Assembly: GCA_028095005.1 (NCBI GenBank)
Contig: CM051461.1
Span: 48,782,812-48,846,811, forward strand
Origin: Rhynchospora pubera
Lineage: Eukaryota > Streptophyta > Magnoliopsida > Poales > Cyperaceae
Reading direction: 5' to 3'
Length of the DNA stretch: 64,000 nt
The notes below the pieces were generated by a model that ran no database searches, had not been told where the DNA came from, and saw only the letters and a program-made list of their open reading frames with translations. A program made the translations under genes and the position numbers. Shown piece by piece: positions 11,461 to 21,415 of this stretch (position 1 is the stretch's first letter; each line of letters begins with the position of its first letter).

Positions 11461-13246
11461 TAGGGCTGTCAATATCGCTCCGTTTCGGACGTTTACGTTC
11501 CGTTCCGTCCGAAACGGAGCGGAAACGGAGCGAAATATGTCTTACGTTTTCCTCTACGAAACAGAAACGGAAGCGAAACAGTTTTCGTTAGTAAGGACGG
11601 AACATAAACGAAATTGGCTCATTCCGTTCCGTCGGCCCACGTTATTCCGTTGGCCCATCAAAAATTATGCAGCCCAAAATTCGCAGAGAAAAGCATAGCT
11701 GTAGCGGCGATCTCATCTCTCTCTCTCTCTCTCGCCTCTCAGCGCCGCTGCAAACCCTAGAGAGGCGATCTCTCTCGCGCCTGCCTCCTCCTCACTCGAG
11801 CCCCTTTGAACCCCACCGAGAGAAATCCTTCTCCCTCTCCTCTCCGATGGCCTCTGTCACCACAACCTCACAACTCTCTCTCTCTCTTCCTCCATCCGCC
11901 GACCGCCGTATCTCTCTCTGGCATGGCGTTTGGGGGTCGTCCTCTCCTCTCTCACCGGAGCACAATAACTCCTCCTCTCCTCTCTTACCAGATCACCAGA
12001 CCTCCTCTTCTTCCTCCTTGTACCTCTACCTCGAGCAACAAAGCTCAGCCACGACGGAGCTCAGGTGGTTGCCCCAAAGCAACACACCCCACCTCCTTGT
12101 ACCTCCTCTCCCTCCTAGCAGCTTGATGAGCCCTAGATGTTGCACCTCCGTCTTCTCTAAGGTTGAACTAGTCGATCTTTTGACTGCCGTCCTCCAAAAC
12201 TGCGTCGCCAGACTTATCTGCTATCCTCCCTAGCACAACATCTGTCTTCGCCCCTGGTTTGTCTTGCCTCTCTGACTGCGTCGCATTTGATTTGAGCAAT
12301 TTGTTTTTGTTTTGAGCAATTTCTCAATTTGTTTTGGTTTTGAGCAGTCTTGCAATTGTGGTGCTGTTTGTAAATGCATCAGTTTGTAAATTACTGATTC
12401 TCACAATCATTATTAGTTTCTAAATGCATCTCACTGTAATTACTGTTGGTTTTGAGCCATTTTTTTCCTTTCTTGGTTTGTTTTTTTCTGTTCTTTCTCT
12501 TTTAGATTTTGCATTTTTTTTCTTTTTAGCAGACATGGATAAGGAATAGATAGTTGGAGAATGGTGCGTTTACTTTTCAATGTGTGACACTTGGAGATCA
12601 GTAGTTGGCTAAGATTAGAGATTTACATTCGTGCTTTCTGTATATATCACTACTGTATTCAATAGTAATAATAATGAATGAATAGACTGAAACTTTGAGT
12701 TACAGTTTCTTATTTTCCTCTGTATGCAATTATGTTTACCAGTATATCTGTTTTTATCAGTATATAGTTTTCATCAGTATATCTATTTTTATCAGTATAT
12801 AGTTTCTTATTTAGTTGATGTATGTAATTAAACTCCTTTTGTTTCTTTTAATCCAAATTCCAAGAGGCCTTTTCATCAAGGAAAAAAATGCATCACAATT
12901 GTGCTGTTGGTTTTGAATAGATAAGAACAAGATCCTTATTTTTGTGTCAATTTTTTTTTGATATGGTTAAATCTGAGAATGTTTTTTTTGTGTGGTACGG
13001 ACTGGTACAATGGTACCGGAGAGAATATTTGTGTTTGTGTGAATGAAGCAGCGTAAGATTACAAAATTAAATTTAACGTTATGAACGTTTATTCCGTTTA
13101 GATCTGACGGAACAAAAACGATACAAATATTAATTACGTTGTAATAACGAAAACGTCAACGGAAATTAATTTTGTTACGTGGTATTTTACGGAACGAAAA
13201 CGTAACATGGTATTTCCGTATACGTTTGCCACGTTTGACACCCCTA
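11461..13246. mobile_element. Non-autonomous hAT (Ac-like) transposon, 1786 bp
   Basis: The left end is TAGGGCTGTCAA; the right end reads TTGACACCCCTA, which is TAGGGGTGTCAA reversed. A perfect 8-bp duplication, TTTGCAAC, flanks it (11453-11460 and 13247-13254). Subterminal regions are packed with AAACGG/CCGTTT-type motifs, as expected for Ac-like transposase binding. No hAT transposase is visible. The longest open frame (near 11667-12233) is low-complexity Ser/Pro/Leu sequence. The internal segment from about 11690 looks like a plant 5' UTR (CT tracts, AAACCCTAG), so it may be captured gene sequence. The element sits 58 bp upstream of the MRNIP-like start codon, so it separates that gene from its original promoter. 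Confidence 0.88.
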
Positions 13247-13311
13247 TTTGCAACCCCATCTCTCCCTCTTTCCCTCTCTCTCTCTCTCTCTCTTCTTCTC
13301 TGTCGATAGAA

Positions 13312-16300
13312 ATGCCGACGGTGTTTGTTGCTTTGCAGTGCGCTCAGTGCTCTACTATGTAGGTTCATTACCATCTCTTTGTTGAATATGTGATTTGAAA
13401 ACTCAAAATTTTAATTAACTTGATTCAATGAATATAACCCGTTAGATCAATATAAATAAATTCAAATTTCATTTATTTGTTCTATGTCCAATTCTCATTA
13501 GATATATATATTAGCACACTCCTAAATGATATCTATATAGGCTAATATCGATCACACTTTTATTATCTTTGTTTAATGTCCATTTATTTAATTTGAAAAC
13601 CTGTGAACGTGGCCATTTGCCTTTTCATTTCTGTTGATTTATTTCTGCTCCGTTACAAATAATATTAAAGACATTCATTTCATGTATTGTCATTTATCTA
13701 AGAACGTGGTTCTTTATTGCATTAAATAATATTAATGCCCATTTTCCTTATAGCTATACAAGTCATTGATATTCTATATAAACAACTCATTTTGGAAGAT
13801 ATTAAACACACTGAAAATTACAATCAGAATTTTCCACTATCTCCTTTACTTTGTTTATTATTCCACTAATCTAAATATCATTCCGATTGATTCTGCTGGA
13901 TATTGTGGAGATCTCTCATCAGTCACTTCTCCGGTCGTGCCTTAAGGAGTGACAGTTACCCGTCTTATCTTGGTTGCGGTTCCTCTTGCACGTTGAGACG
14001 GAATACGCTTAAGGACAGCGCCTAGCGCGATTCGGGTAAAAATATTTTGATTACTTATTTTATTTTTAATTATGCTATCCTAATTTATTTATTTGATTTT
14101 ACACCAACAATCTTAAGCGTATTTCTTATTTGGATAGCAATATCAATCATAGATATTAACTATATTGCTATTGAATTATTGCAGTTAATTTTGTCATATT
14201 TTCTTCTTTACTCAAAAATGGGTCTAGATGATGTCCAATCACTCAAACCAGAAAAATTTAATGGAATAGGATTTAATAGATGGCAAGAACAAATGCAAGC
14301 ATGGCTAGTTACATTAGGACTTATTACTGCCGTAGGACAAGATTCTCCTTATGAAATTAAAGAGGATTTAAAACGTAGTAAGGAAGAAATTGAATTTCAT
14401 TGTCGTTTTAGAATTTTAAGTTGTCTTTCAGATGAGTTTTACGAAACTTATAGAAAATATGAAAAAGCTAAAGATTTATGGGATGCATTAGATAACGCAT
14501 ATAGTAAAGATAATGAAGGAATTATTAGATTCACAATTTCTGATTTTCATAATTATAAAATGGTAGATGATAAACCAATAAATGATCAAATTCATAAGTT
14601 CCAAAATATGATTCAAGAAATCCACAGAGGAGGACAAACAAAACTAGATGAGAATTATCAAGTTACATGTCTTATTGATAAATTGCCACCTTCATGGTCT
14701 AAGTTTGCACAAGGGCTAAGAAAAACACAAACAAAACTTGAAATGCGATCAGTAATTCAATCAATTAGAATTGAAGATCAATATAGACTTAGACAAATAG
14801 GGAAAATCAAATGTCTTCTAAAATTAACTTAATGGAGAAAAATAACAATGATACTAATTGCAATAATAAAAATTTAAATATAAAAAATAAAAATTTCAAA
14901 CCCGTAAGAAACTTTAAGAAAAATGGAAACTTTAATAATAAGTATCAAAACAATAATCATAATAAGGAATTCACTGGACCCAACAATGAGAAGAAGAAGT
15001 ATGATGATGATCGTTTTTGCTATGTTTGTGGCCGAGACAACCATTTTGCAAGAGATTGTCGTTATAGAAAAAGAGAGAAGTTTGTTTACAACAAGCACGG
15101 CTCTAACAAATCCGAAGTGAACATAATAAACAATGACCCAACTGAGTCATCTTTTTAGATCACAAGTGGAGGAAGTGTGATTGTAGCAAAAGAAGAATCT
15201 ATCAAAGTATTAAACGTTGAAGATGGTCAAATTTAATTTCATGTATGGAATAGTTGTTATGAAAAAAAAATTAGAGTAAAAATAATAAGTGAATTTTTAT
15301 TAGTTCAATTCGAATATATAGTTTTGAATGAAATCAAATTGTAAGGATTAATTATAAATTTAATGAAAGATACTATTGTTGGATTGTTTCTCTGGTTACT
15401 CTTACCGTTTCTAATAATTCTTCTAATTTTCATGGATCACAAATAAATATTAATTCTATTGATATTTGGCATGGTCTTCTAAGTCATAAAATAAATATTA
15501 ACGTAAATGAGTTGCGAAATTTGAGTTAAATAAATTGTCAATACTTCATATGTACCCAAATTTTTGTGGGGTATAAAAAAAATAATAATAATTAAAAAAA
15601 ATGAAAAAAACTATGATTAATTTCATTAAATTAGTTTTAATGTACTCAATGGTTTATATTTATTTGAATTTTTGATACGAGATAATGACATTGAAGAAAA
15701 ACGCTGGTTACCATAAATGTTAAAATAGTAATAATAATAATTAAATAGAATAAAAATAAATGATTGTATTTATAGAAATTTATTGTCGTTGCAAATCTTA
15801 ATTCTTAATTCACTTCTGTCCTGGTCTGATAGAATCGTTAGTATGGCATTAAATTGAATAAACAATTTATTGATTTAAGAGCTTGGTTAATGATATGCCA
15901 AATTCATAAAAAAAAAAAATCAAAATCGAGAAAAGCAATAAACAAAATACAGAATATGGAAATCACTTCAGAGAATAAGTTAATTATAATCGGTGGGTGA
16001 TGCTCATTTATTATTTTAGTGCATATGATGCAAATTGTGGGGGCATTATTTACTAAACCAGTTAGATGAGATATGAGATTAGTAAGTGATCAATGATGCA
16101 TGAACATTATCTTTGTGACTGATGATTTCATGTGAAGTTTTATTTTTCTAAAGGCGAACTAATCAAAATTATTTGGAGAATTTTGTTTGAAAGTTTGTTT
16201 ACAGGTAAAAGCAACAACTTGAGCTCAAGTATCGAAGCGACTAGTTGGCATGAGAAAATGAAATAAAAATAAAAATAAAAATGAGATGAACTTAATGAGA

Positions 16301-19300
16301 AGTTCTATATATATGAACTTAATGAGAAGTTCATATTTCATCGAGGGGGATGGGTATTAGCCCTAAAGGGCCACTTGCGGGGGCAACCCAATCTCCGAAA
16401 GGCAGACCCCTGGAAAGAGATTCAATGGGTAATAACAATCCGACAAGTGGTCGAAGAGTACACACTTTTTAGGAGCATAGACTCCAACCCCATCCCTATG
16501 GTGAGTGTGCTCTATGTAGATGTAAGGTTGAGCATATTAGCTCTTAATGAGGACCAAAGCGGTAATTTCCGTGGGATGTGCATCTACACACATCCTTGGC
16601 AGTGACTCACCTATATGAGAGTGTCTGTATACGGCCGCGGTGCGGGGCATGGGTAAGCCCTTAAGACTCTCATGAAAAATCCAAGGTACATGCGTATGGC
16701 CATTAATGCGCACCCCGCGATGATTTTTTTCCGTATTACGTGTATGGTGTCGTAGAATTTGGGTCCAAGGAACAAGTTCAAGACATAAGTTCTCTCTGTC
16801 TCCTCCAAATTTGATGCACCTATACTAAGTGAAGTTCAAGGTTTGAAAACTACTTCATGATGCGAATATAAATATCCAGCAATTTGTTATTCACCATTTT
16901 GATTGTTCCAAATTCCTAACTTTATCCAATTTGCTTATATATATCTTATATATTCGACAATGATCATTTTGCTTCAATGAAATCCCTAGTTTGCTTTTAC
17001 ATATTTCATATTTGATATTATAAAATTTTGAGCTTTGTGGGGGATTGTTGAATATGTGATTTGAAAACTCAAAATTTTAATTAACTTGATTCAATGAATA
17101 TAACCCGTTAGATCAATATAAATAAATTCAAATTTCATTTATTTGTTCTATGTCCAATTCTCATTAGATATATATATTAGCACACTCCTAAATGATATCT
17201 ATATAGGCTAATATCGATCACACTTTTATTATCTTTGTTTAATGTCCATTTATTTAATTTGAAAACCTGTGAACGTGGCCATTTGCCTTTTCATTTCTGT
17301 TGATTTATTTCTGCTCCGTTACAAATAATATTAAAGACATTCATTTCATGTATTGTCATTTATCTAAGAACGTGGTTCTTTATTGCATTAAATAATATTA
17401 ATGCCCATTTTCCTTATAGCTATACAACTCATTGATATTCTATATAAACAACTCATTTTGGAAGATATTAAACACACTGAAAATTACAATCAGAATTTTC
17501 CACTATCTCCTTTACTTTGTTTATTATTCCACTAATCTAAATATCATTCCGATTGATTCTGCTGGATATTGTGGAGATCTCTCATCAGTCACTTCTCCGG
17601 TCGTGCCTTAAGGAGTGACAGTTACCCGTCTTATCTTGGTTGCGGTTCCTCTTGCACGTTGAGACGGAATACGCTTAAAGACAGCGCCTAGCGCGATTCG
17701 GGTAAAAATGTTTTGATTACTTATTTTATTTTTAATTATGCTATCCTAATTTATTTATTTGATTTTGCACCAACACTCTTTCCTTGTGTGTGTTTGTTTG
17801 CGTGCGATCCGAGTGGATTTGCGGTTGGCCTTGTTAGAGGAAATTTCATTTATACCTCAAATTATCTCGAATTTGTAGTAAGTACGAAAAAATCATTGTA
17901 TATTCACTCTGGAAATTGCTTCAATGAGCTAATTTGTGTTTCGATTTTCTATCTGTATCATAAAATAAGTGATTGTTTGTTGAATCGCATGGTGTGGAAA
18001 TGAAACCGCAAAATTTTATATGTGAATTTCCTTAAATTTTTCATCTAAAGATATACACATTTCATTGTATATTCTCTCTGAATCTTGTTTGCGTAATTAA
18101 CTTTTGCAATGATCTCTCCATATCATGAAACAAGTGAAATCTTCTCGGGTAATACTGAGAGATGTGCCTCTACTTGTTGGTTGAGTTCATGGCGTGGTTC
18201 CGAAATTCCCAATTTTGAATTTTGTGAATGTTTTTTATTAGGAGTTGATCATGATTGCAAGCATGTACCAATACCAGTTTTATCATAGGTTCAAAATAAA
18301 ACTACTTTAGCCCATCCCAACTATTATGAAGTTTCCAATTAAATGCTCATTGGCCTTAAGCCATGCAATACTGTTAATTTAATCCACAGAGGTCCTTGTT
18401 CAAATTCCTATTTCAGGTAAAGCAACAGAAGAAGAGCAGCAACAAGTGGGTCTGTGTAGTGTGCAACCTACGTCAGTCAGTATGCCGGGTCTATGCACGT
18501 GGGCCCATGGCCCGTGATCTTCGCAAGTTTGTCCAGGAGTTCAACATGTCACGCTTGGAAATCGGCCAATCTGACAGCCCAGATTTGTCACTGTCTCCAT
18601 CTGAGTTGCCTGTAGAGGCATGTCAGTCGAATAAGAGAATGGATTGGAGCGAGTATTTGGATTCTGTAGAGGAAACTGAAGCTGGGGAAAATGAAGAAAG
18701 CAGTTTGTGTTTGCTTTATTTCTTAATTCTTTTTACATCTTAAAGGGATTGTTATGGCAGGCTAATTGATAAACTAAGGCATATTTAAGCATTTATGGGT
18801 TACCCTAGGCAAATGTGGAATATGTCAAGGGTTAATTGTGGATCTATTGAGCAGTGTTTTAGGCATTGACAGCAAATAAGGAATAACTTGGCCTTAATTG
18901 AGACATGATTCATCATCAGGTTAATTTGTGAGAAAGTTGAAAAAATTTGGAATATATTGAGGGTTAATTGTGGATATATTTAGTACTGTTTTAGGCAGTG
19001 TCAGTAAAATGAAGATTCGGTCTTAATTGGAACATGATTCAGCACTTCAGGGTTAATTTAATCAAAGTTTGGAATAGGTTAAGCCTCAAATGTGCAATTG
19101 AAACTTATTCAAAAGTTAGTTTCACAACTGAGGGTTAAGTGGATTTACTTAGGCAGCAATGCGTATGAGATAATACAGTATCTTTTGTGGGCTATTTCTT
19201 TTTAGTTAATAAAGGTTATAGATATTTCAAATGAGTGTTTAGCAATTGAAAATGCAGAGCAAATTCGTTTGTTTTTTTATATATGTAGAGCTTGACGTGA

Positions 19301-19944
19301 AGATAGTGACAGAAATGCCGCAGCAAAAACCCAAAGTTACTGCTTCAAGATATCAACAGAAAAATTATAAGAACAAGTTATTTCATAAAAATGCACCCAA
19401 AAGAAAGAGGGACCAAGAAGGATACAACAGTCAATACAGTAGCTGCTCAAATGGTAAGGAGTCGATCATGATTTTCAGTACTGGTTCAAAGTTCAAAGCA
19501 TTTTATCCCAAACATTTTCAGTACTGGTGTGATTGCCAATTTCCAGAAATCTCAGTGCCTGTCAAACGTATTCTGATACACTGCCAGTACCAGATTGCCC
19601 AGTAGTAATTAACCAGCTCGTGAGCTATCTACCAACACAGGTACAGGAGCAAATTGTTATAACTAGTGCAAACCAATTGGTACAGCACATTTTGCAAAAG
19701 ACTACACCAGTTACGGTACTTGATACACTTTATTCTTTTTATAGGTGGAAAGGAGGTTAACACATGCAAATTATCTAATCAACAGTCAAGATGGAGCGAC
19801 TATCTGGATGATGCAAATGAAGAAGAAGAAACTGGAGATGAAACTGTGAGAGGGGGCAGTTACAGCTTCATGCCTTCTAATGCAATGCAGAAACTTGCAA
19901 CCGAGCACTTAGTAGAGGATGAGGTGCATCCTGATTTCATATGA
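13312..19944 (+). CDS. MRNIP: MRN complex-interacting protein (MRNIP) homologue, possibly disabled
   Basis: Four exons: about 13312-13362, 18417-18702, 19289-19453 and 19745-19944. The frames of exons 2-4 join cleanly (phases 1 and 1), for about 233 codons overall. Exon 1 encodes MPTVFVALQCAQCSTM and exon 2 opens VKQQKKSSNKWVCVVCNLRQ; together these form the conserved Cys-pair start of the MRNIP (UPF0544/C5orf45) family. RKFVQEFNMSR follows. The tail has acidic, Trp-containing WSEYLDS and WSDYLDD motifs. In animals MRNIP binds the MRE11-RAD50-NBS1 complex in DNA repair; the plant role is inferred. Oddities: the last codon of exon 1, expected to be Gln, reads TAG (13360-13362) before a weak donor GTTCAT. 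Using the stronger GTAGGT donor also creates a stop after joining. Intron 1 holds a complete copia insertion and a hAT lies in the 5' leader. Without exon 1, the first usable Met in exon 2 lies after the Cys motifs. It may be a pseudogene, or the T may be a local variant. Confidence 0.75.
13380..14109 (+). repeat. 5' LTR of the copia element
   Basis: TG...CA ends. A TATATAA box lies at 13775-13781, so the transcript should start near 13800. The downstream U5 part carries AATACGCTTAAG (14002-14013), complementary to the first bases after the LTR. Confidence 0.92.
14218..14832 (+). pseudogene. copia gag (UBN2-type), N-terminal part
   Basis: The start is the ATG at 14218 (MGLDDVQSLKPEKFNG), the first Met with gag-like sequence after it. 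It has the typical copia gag pattern: FNGIGFNRWQEQM, KAKDLWDALDNAY, and LIDKLPPSWSKFAQGLR. The frame is lost near 14795 in an A-rich run and terminates at 14832. Gag resumes in another frame from about 14811. Confidence 0.85.
14811..15158 (+). pseudogene. copia gag C-terminus with zinc knuckle
   Basis: An Asn/Lys-rich linker is followed by CYVCGRDNHFARDC, a complete C-X2-C-X4-H-X4-C RNA-binding knuckle. It is out of frame with the upstream gag by a single-base indel and closes at a TAG where pol would normally continue. Confidence 0.82.
15159..17045 (+). pseudogene. Eroded pol remnant and copia 3' tail
   Basis: Only traces remain. DIWHGLLSHKININVNELRNL (about 15460-15527) resembles the GAG_pre-integrase motif (xLWHxRLGHxN). 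From about 16335 to 16830 the composition changes to a GC-richer block; its start reads SRGMGISPKGPLAG in one frame, like the pol C-terminus of plant copia elements. The sequence ends with the tract GTGGGGGAT (17039-17045 region) just before the 3' LTR. RT and integrase catalytic motifs are absent. Confidence 0.6.
17046..17775 (+). repeat. 3' LTR of the copia element
   Basis: It has the same length as the 5' LTR, with four differences seen by eye: near 17426 (C for G), in the AATACGCTTAAA tract, at ATGTTTTG, and at GATTTTGCACC. Confidence 0.92.
17781..18416 (+). other. Remainder of MRNIP intron 1
   Basis: Non-coding, AT-rich host sequence between the copia insertion and the exon 2 acceptor (TTTCAG, 18411-18416). 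No other feature was seen. Confidence 0.6.
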
Positions 19945-20415
19945 TGAAAGCTGTTTTATAAATTGGAGACTGTTTTCTTACTCTAGCGTCCATAGTCCAC
20001 TGTCTCATATTACCATACAGAGTGGATTGTGTGAAAAAGAATTTGTATATGATATGCTCTTTTTGTACATAAAAAAGAGTGAATTTTGCACTGAATGAAA
20101 TCTGGACAAAATTACCTAGGCATTTAAATTTTTTGGCAAAAAAAGGAAGGTAATGAAGGCACTCAAAGAGGGGAATGCATAAGTGACATCCCAAGAAAAT
20201 GACATCCTTTGACATCCTACATTTAAAATTGATTCAAGACCCCCAATAATGTACCCAAAAGAAACAACATAAGGATAAAATTTTAAACAGAAATTTTCTT
20301 AGAAGGTATAATCAAACCTGAAATGCTGACCTAAAATATTTAAATAAAAGCCATTTAGAAATTAAGATTGGACATATAATATTATTAAAAACACCACTAA
20401 TATTTAATTTTCTTT
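19945..20415. other. MRNIP 3' flank and left border of the viral insert
   Basis: The 3' UTR of the upstream gene passes into an A-rich leader-like sequence before the first viral ORF. I cannot place the host/virus junction. Three GACATCC motifs cluster at 20183-20220. Confidence 0.4.
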
Positions 20416-20832
20416 ATGAACGACTGGCGTATTACTTCACAAACTGAACCATACCGAAGTGCTCTCGCAGCTACCGAATCTATTGAAGAACCCCCTGTAG
20501 GTTTCATTAAACCTGCAGAAGTGACACAGAAGAGTACCACGGCAATTATAAAGCAAAACAACACAATCATTCAGCTGTTGGTAAAAATAAGCGAAAACCT
20601 CTCCGATTGTAAAGAAGCAATCCGAGATATCAAAAGGGTCGTAGCAGACCAATCATCCGCTGGGACTTCCTCAGATATCTCAAAATCCTTAGCAGATTTG
20701 CAAAAAGGATTTCAAAAACTATCCTTAGGCGAGCCCATACAAAAACCAAGAAAGAAGGAAACACCCTTTTACGTGTTTAAGGACCCAAAGAAAATAATTG
20801 AAGAAGAGAAAAATAAATCTTCTTCAAAATGA
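20416..20832 (+). CDS. Viral ORF1-like protein of the endogenous pararetrovirus
   Basis: 138 codons from the ATG at 20416. The N-terminal pattern (W, then YRSAL, then VGFIKP) and the central helix NNTIIQLLVKISENL resemble the small ORF1 protein of badna- and tungroviruses, whose function is poorly known. The C-terminus is basic (Lys/Glu). Its stop overlaps the next start as ATGA at 20829-20832, the usual arrangement for leaky-scanning translation in badnaviruses. A separate ORF2 of the badnavirus type was not seen. Confidence 0.65.
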   Translation: MNDWRITSQTEPYRSALAATESIEEPPVGFIKPAEVTQKSTTAIIKQNNTIIQLLVKISENLSDCKEAIRDIKRVVADQSSAGTSSDISKSLADLQKGFQKLSLGEPIQKPRKKETPFYVFKDPKKIIEEEKNKSSSK

Positions 20833-21404
20833 GCCAAACAAGAACCCAAACTACGATGGAATCACGACCATCAGTATCAAATCGTGATGAACAATCTCGA
20901 GAACAGACCCCGACCATAGAAGATCAAATTCGTGGCTACAGACTAGGCCACAGGGCAAGGCATGAGCTGAACAGAAGATTGCACCTGAGACCAAGGGGGT
21001 ATCAAAGAACTCTTGAATCACAACTAAATCCAGATGCTGAACTTAATATCTCACAATTTAGACGTGTACAAACAGTGCCCGCTGAAATTCTGTATCAAGC
21101 AGGAGGCTTGTTCAGAACACAACATCAAGTGTATCAGCACTATTCTGACCAAAGAATCTCTGTTACAGGCAATCAACAACTCGAATTGCCATTCATTACA
21201 CAACAGAGTTTCGAAGAGCTACAACGATCAGGGCTACAACACTTGCATATAGGCCTGATCATGATCAGACTCTTCACATTACATAGAAGAGCTACTGGAG
21301 TAAATGCTCTAGTAGTTTTCAGAGACACACGATGGTCAGATGACAGATCTATTATTGGCACCATGGAAATAGATCTCACTCATGATCACAACTTGCCTAC
21401 ATAG
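20829..21404 (+). pseudogene. Movement protein, N-terminal part (endogenous pararetrovirus)
   Basis: An open frame of 191 codons holds the first part of a 30K-type caulimovirid movement protein (LHIGLIMIRLFTLHRR, ALVVFRDTRW). In badnaviruses this is the start of the long ORF3 polyprotein. Here the frame terminates at 21402-21404 while the rest of the domain continues in another frame about 10 bases away, so a single-base indel has split it. Confidence 0.85.
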
Positions 21405-21415
21405 CCCCAAACATA

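Larger units (their letters stand above)
13380..17775 (+). mobile_element. Degenerate Ty1/copia retrotransposon in MRNIP intron 1
   Basis: Two 730-bp LTRs (13380-14109 and 17046-17775) start TGTTGAATATG, end CACCAACA, and are flanked by the 5-bp duplication CTCTT (13375-13379 and 17776-17780). By eye I count four substitutions and no indels between the LTRs, so the insertion is recent. The interior keeps a frameshifted gag, a trace of the pre-integrase region and the conserved 3' tail. Protease, integrase core, RT and most of RNase H are gone. It must have been mobilised in trans. It lies in sense orientation relative to the host gene. Confidence 0.93.

Noticed and set aside
11667..12233. 188-codon frame inside the hAT element as a transposase
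   Set aside because: Ser/Pro/Leu low complexity from CT-rich DNA; no RNase H-like or hAT dimerisation motif.
18396..18743. MRNIP exon 2 starting upstream as an independent 115-codon gene
   Set aside because: The apparent start is TTG inside the intron; splice signals and family alignment place the exon at 18417-18702.
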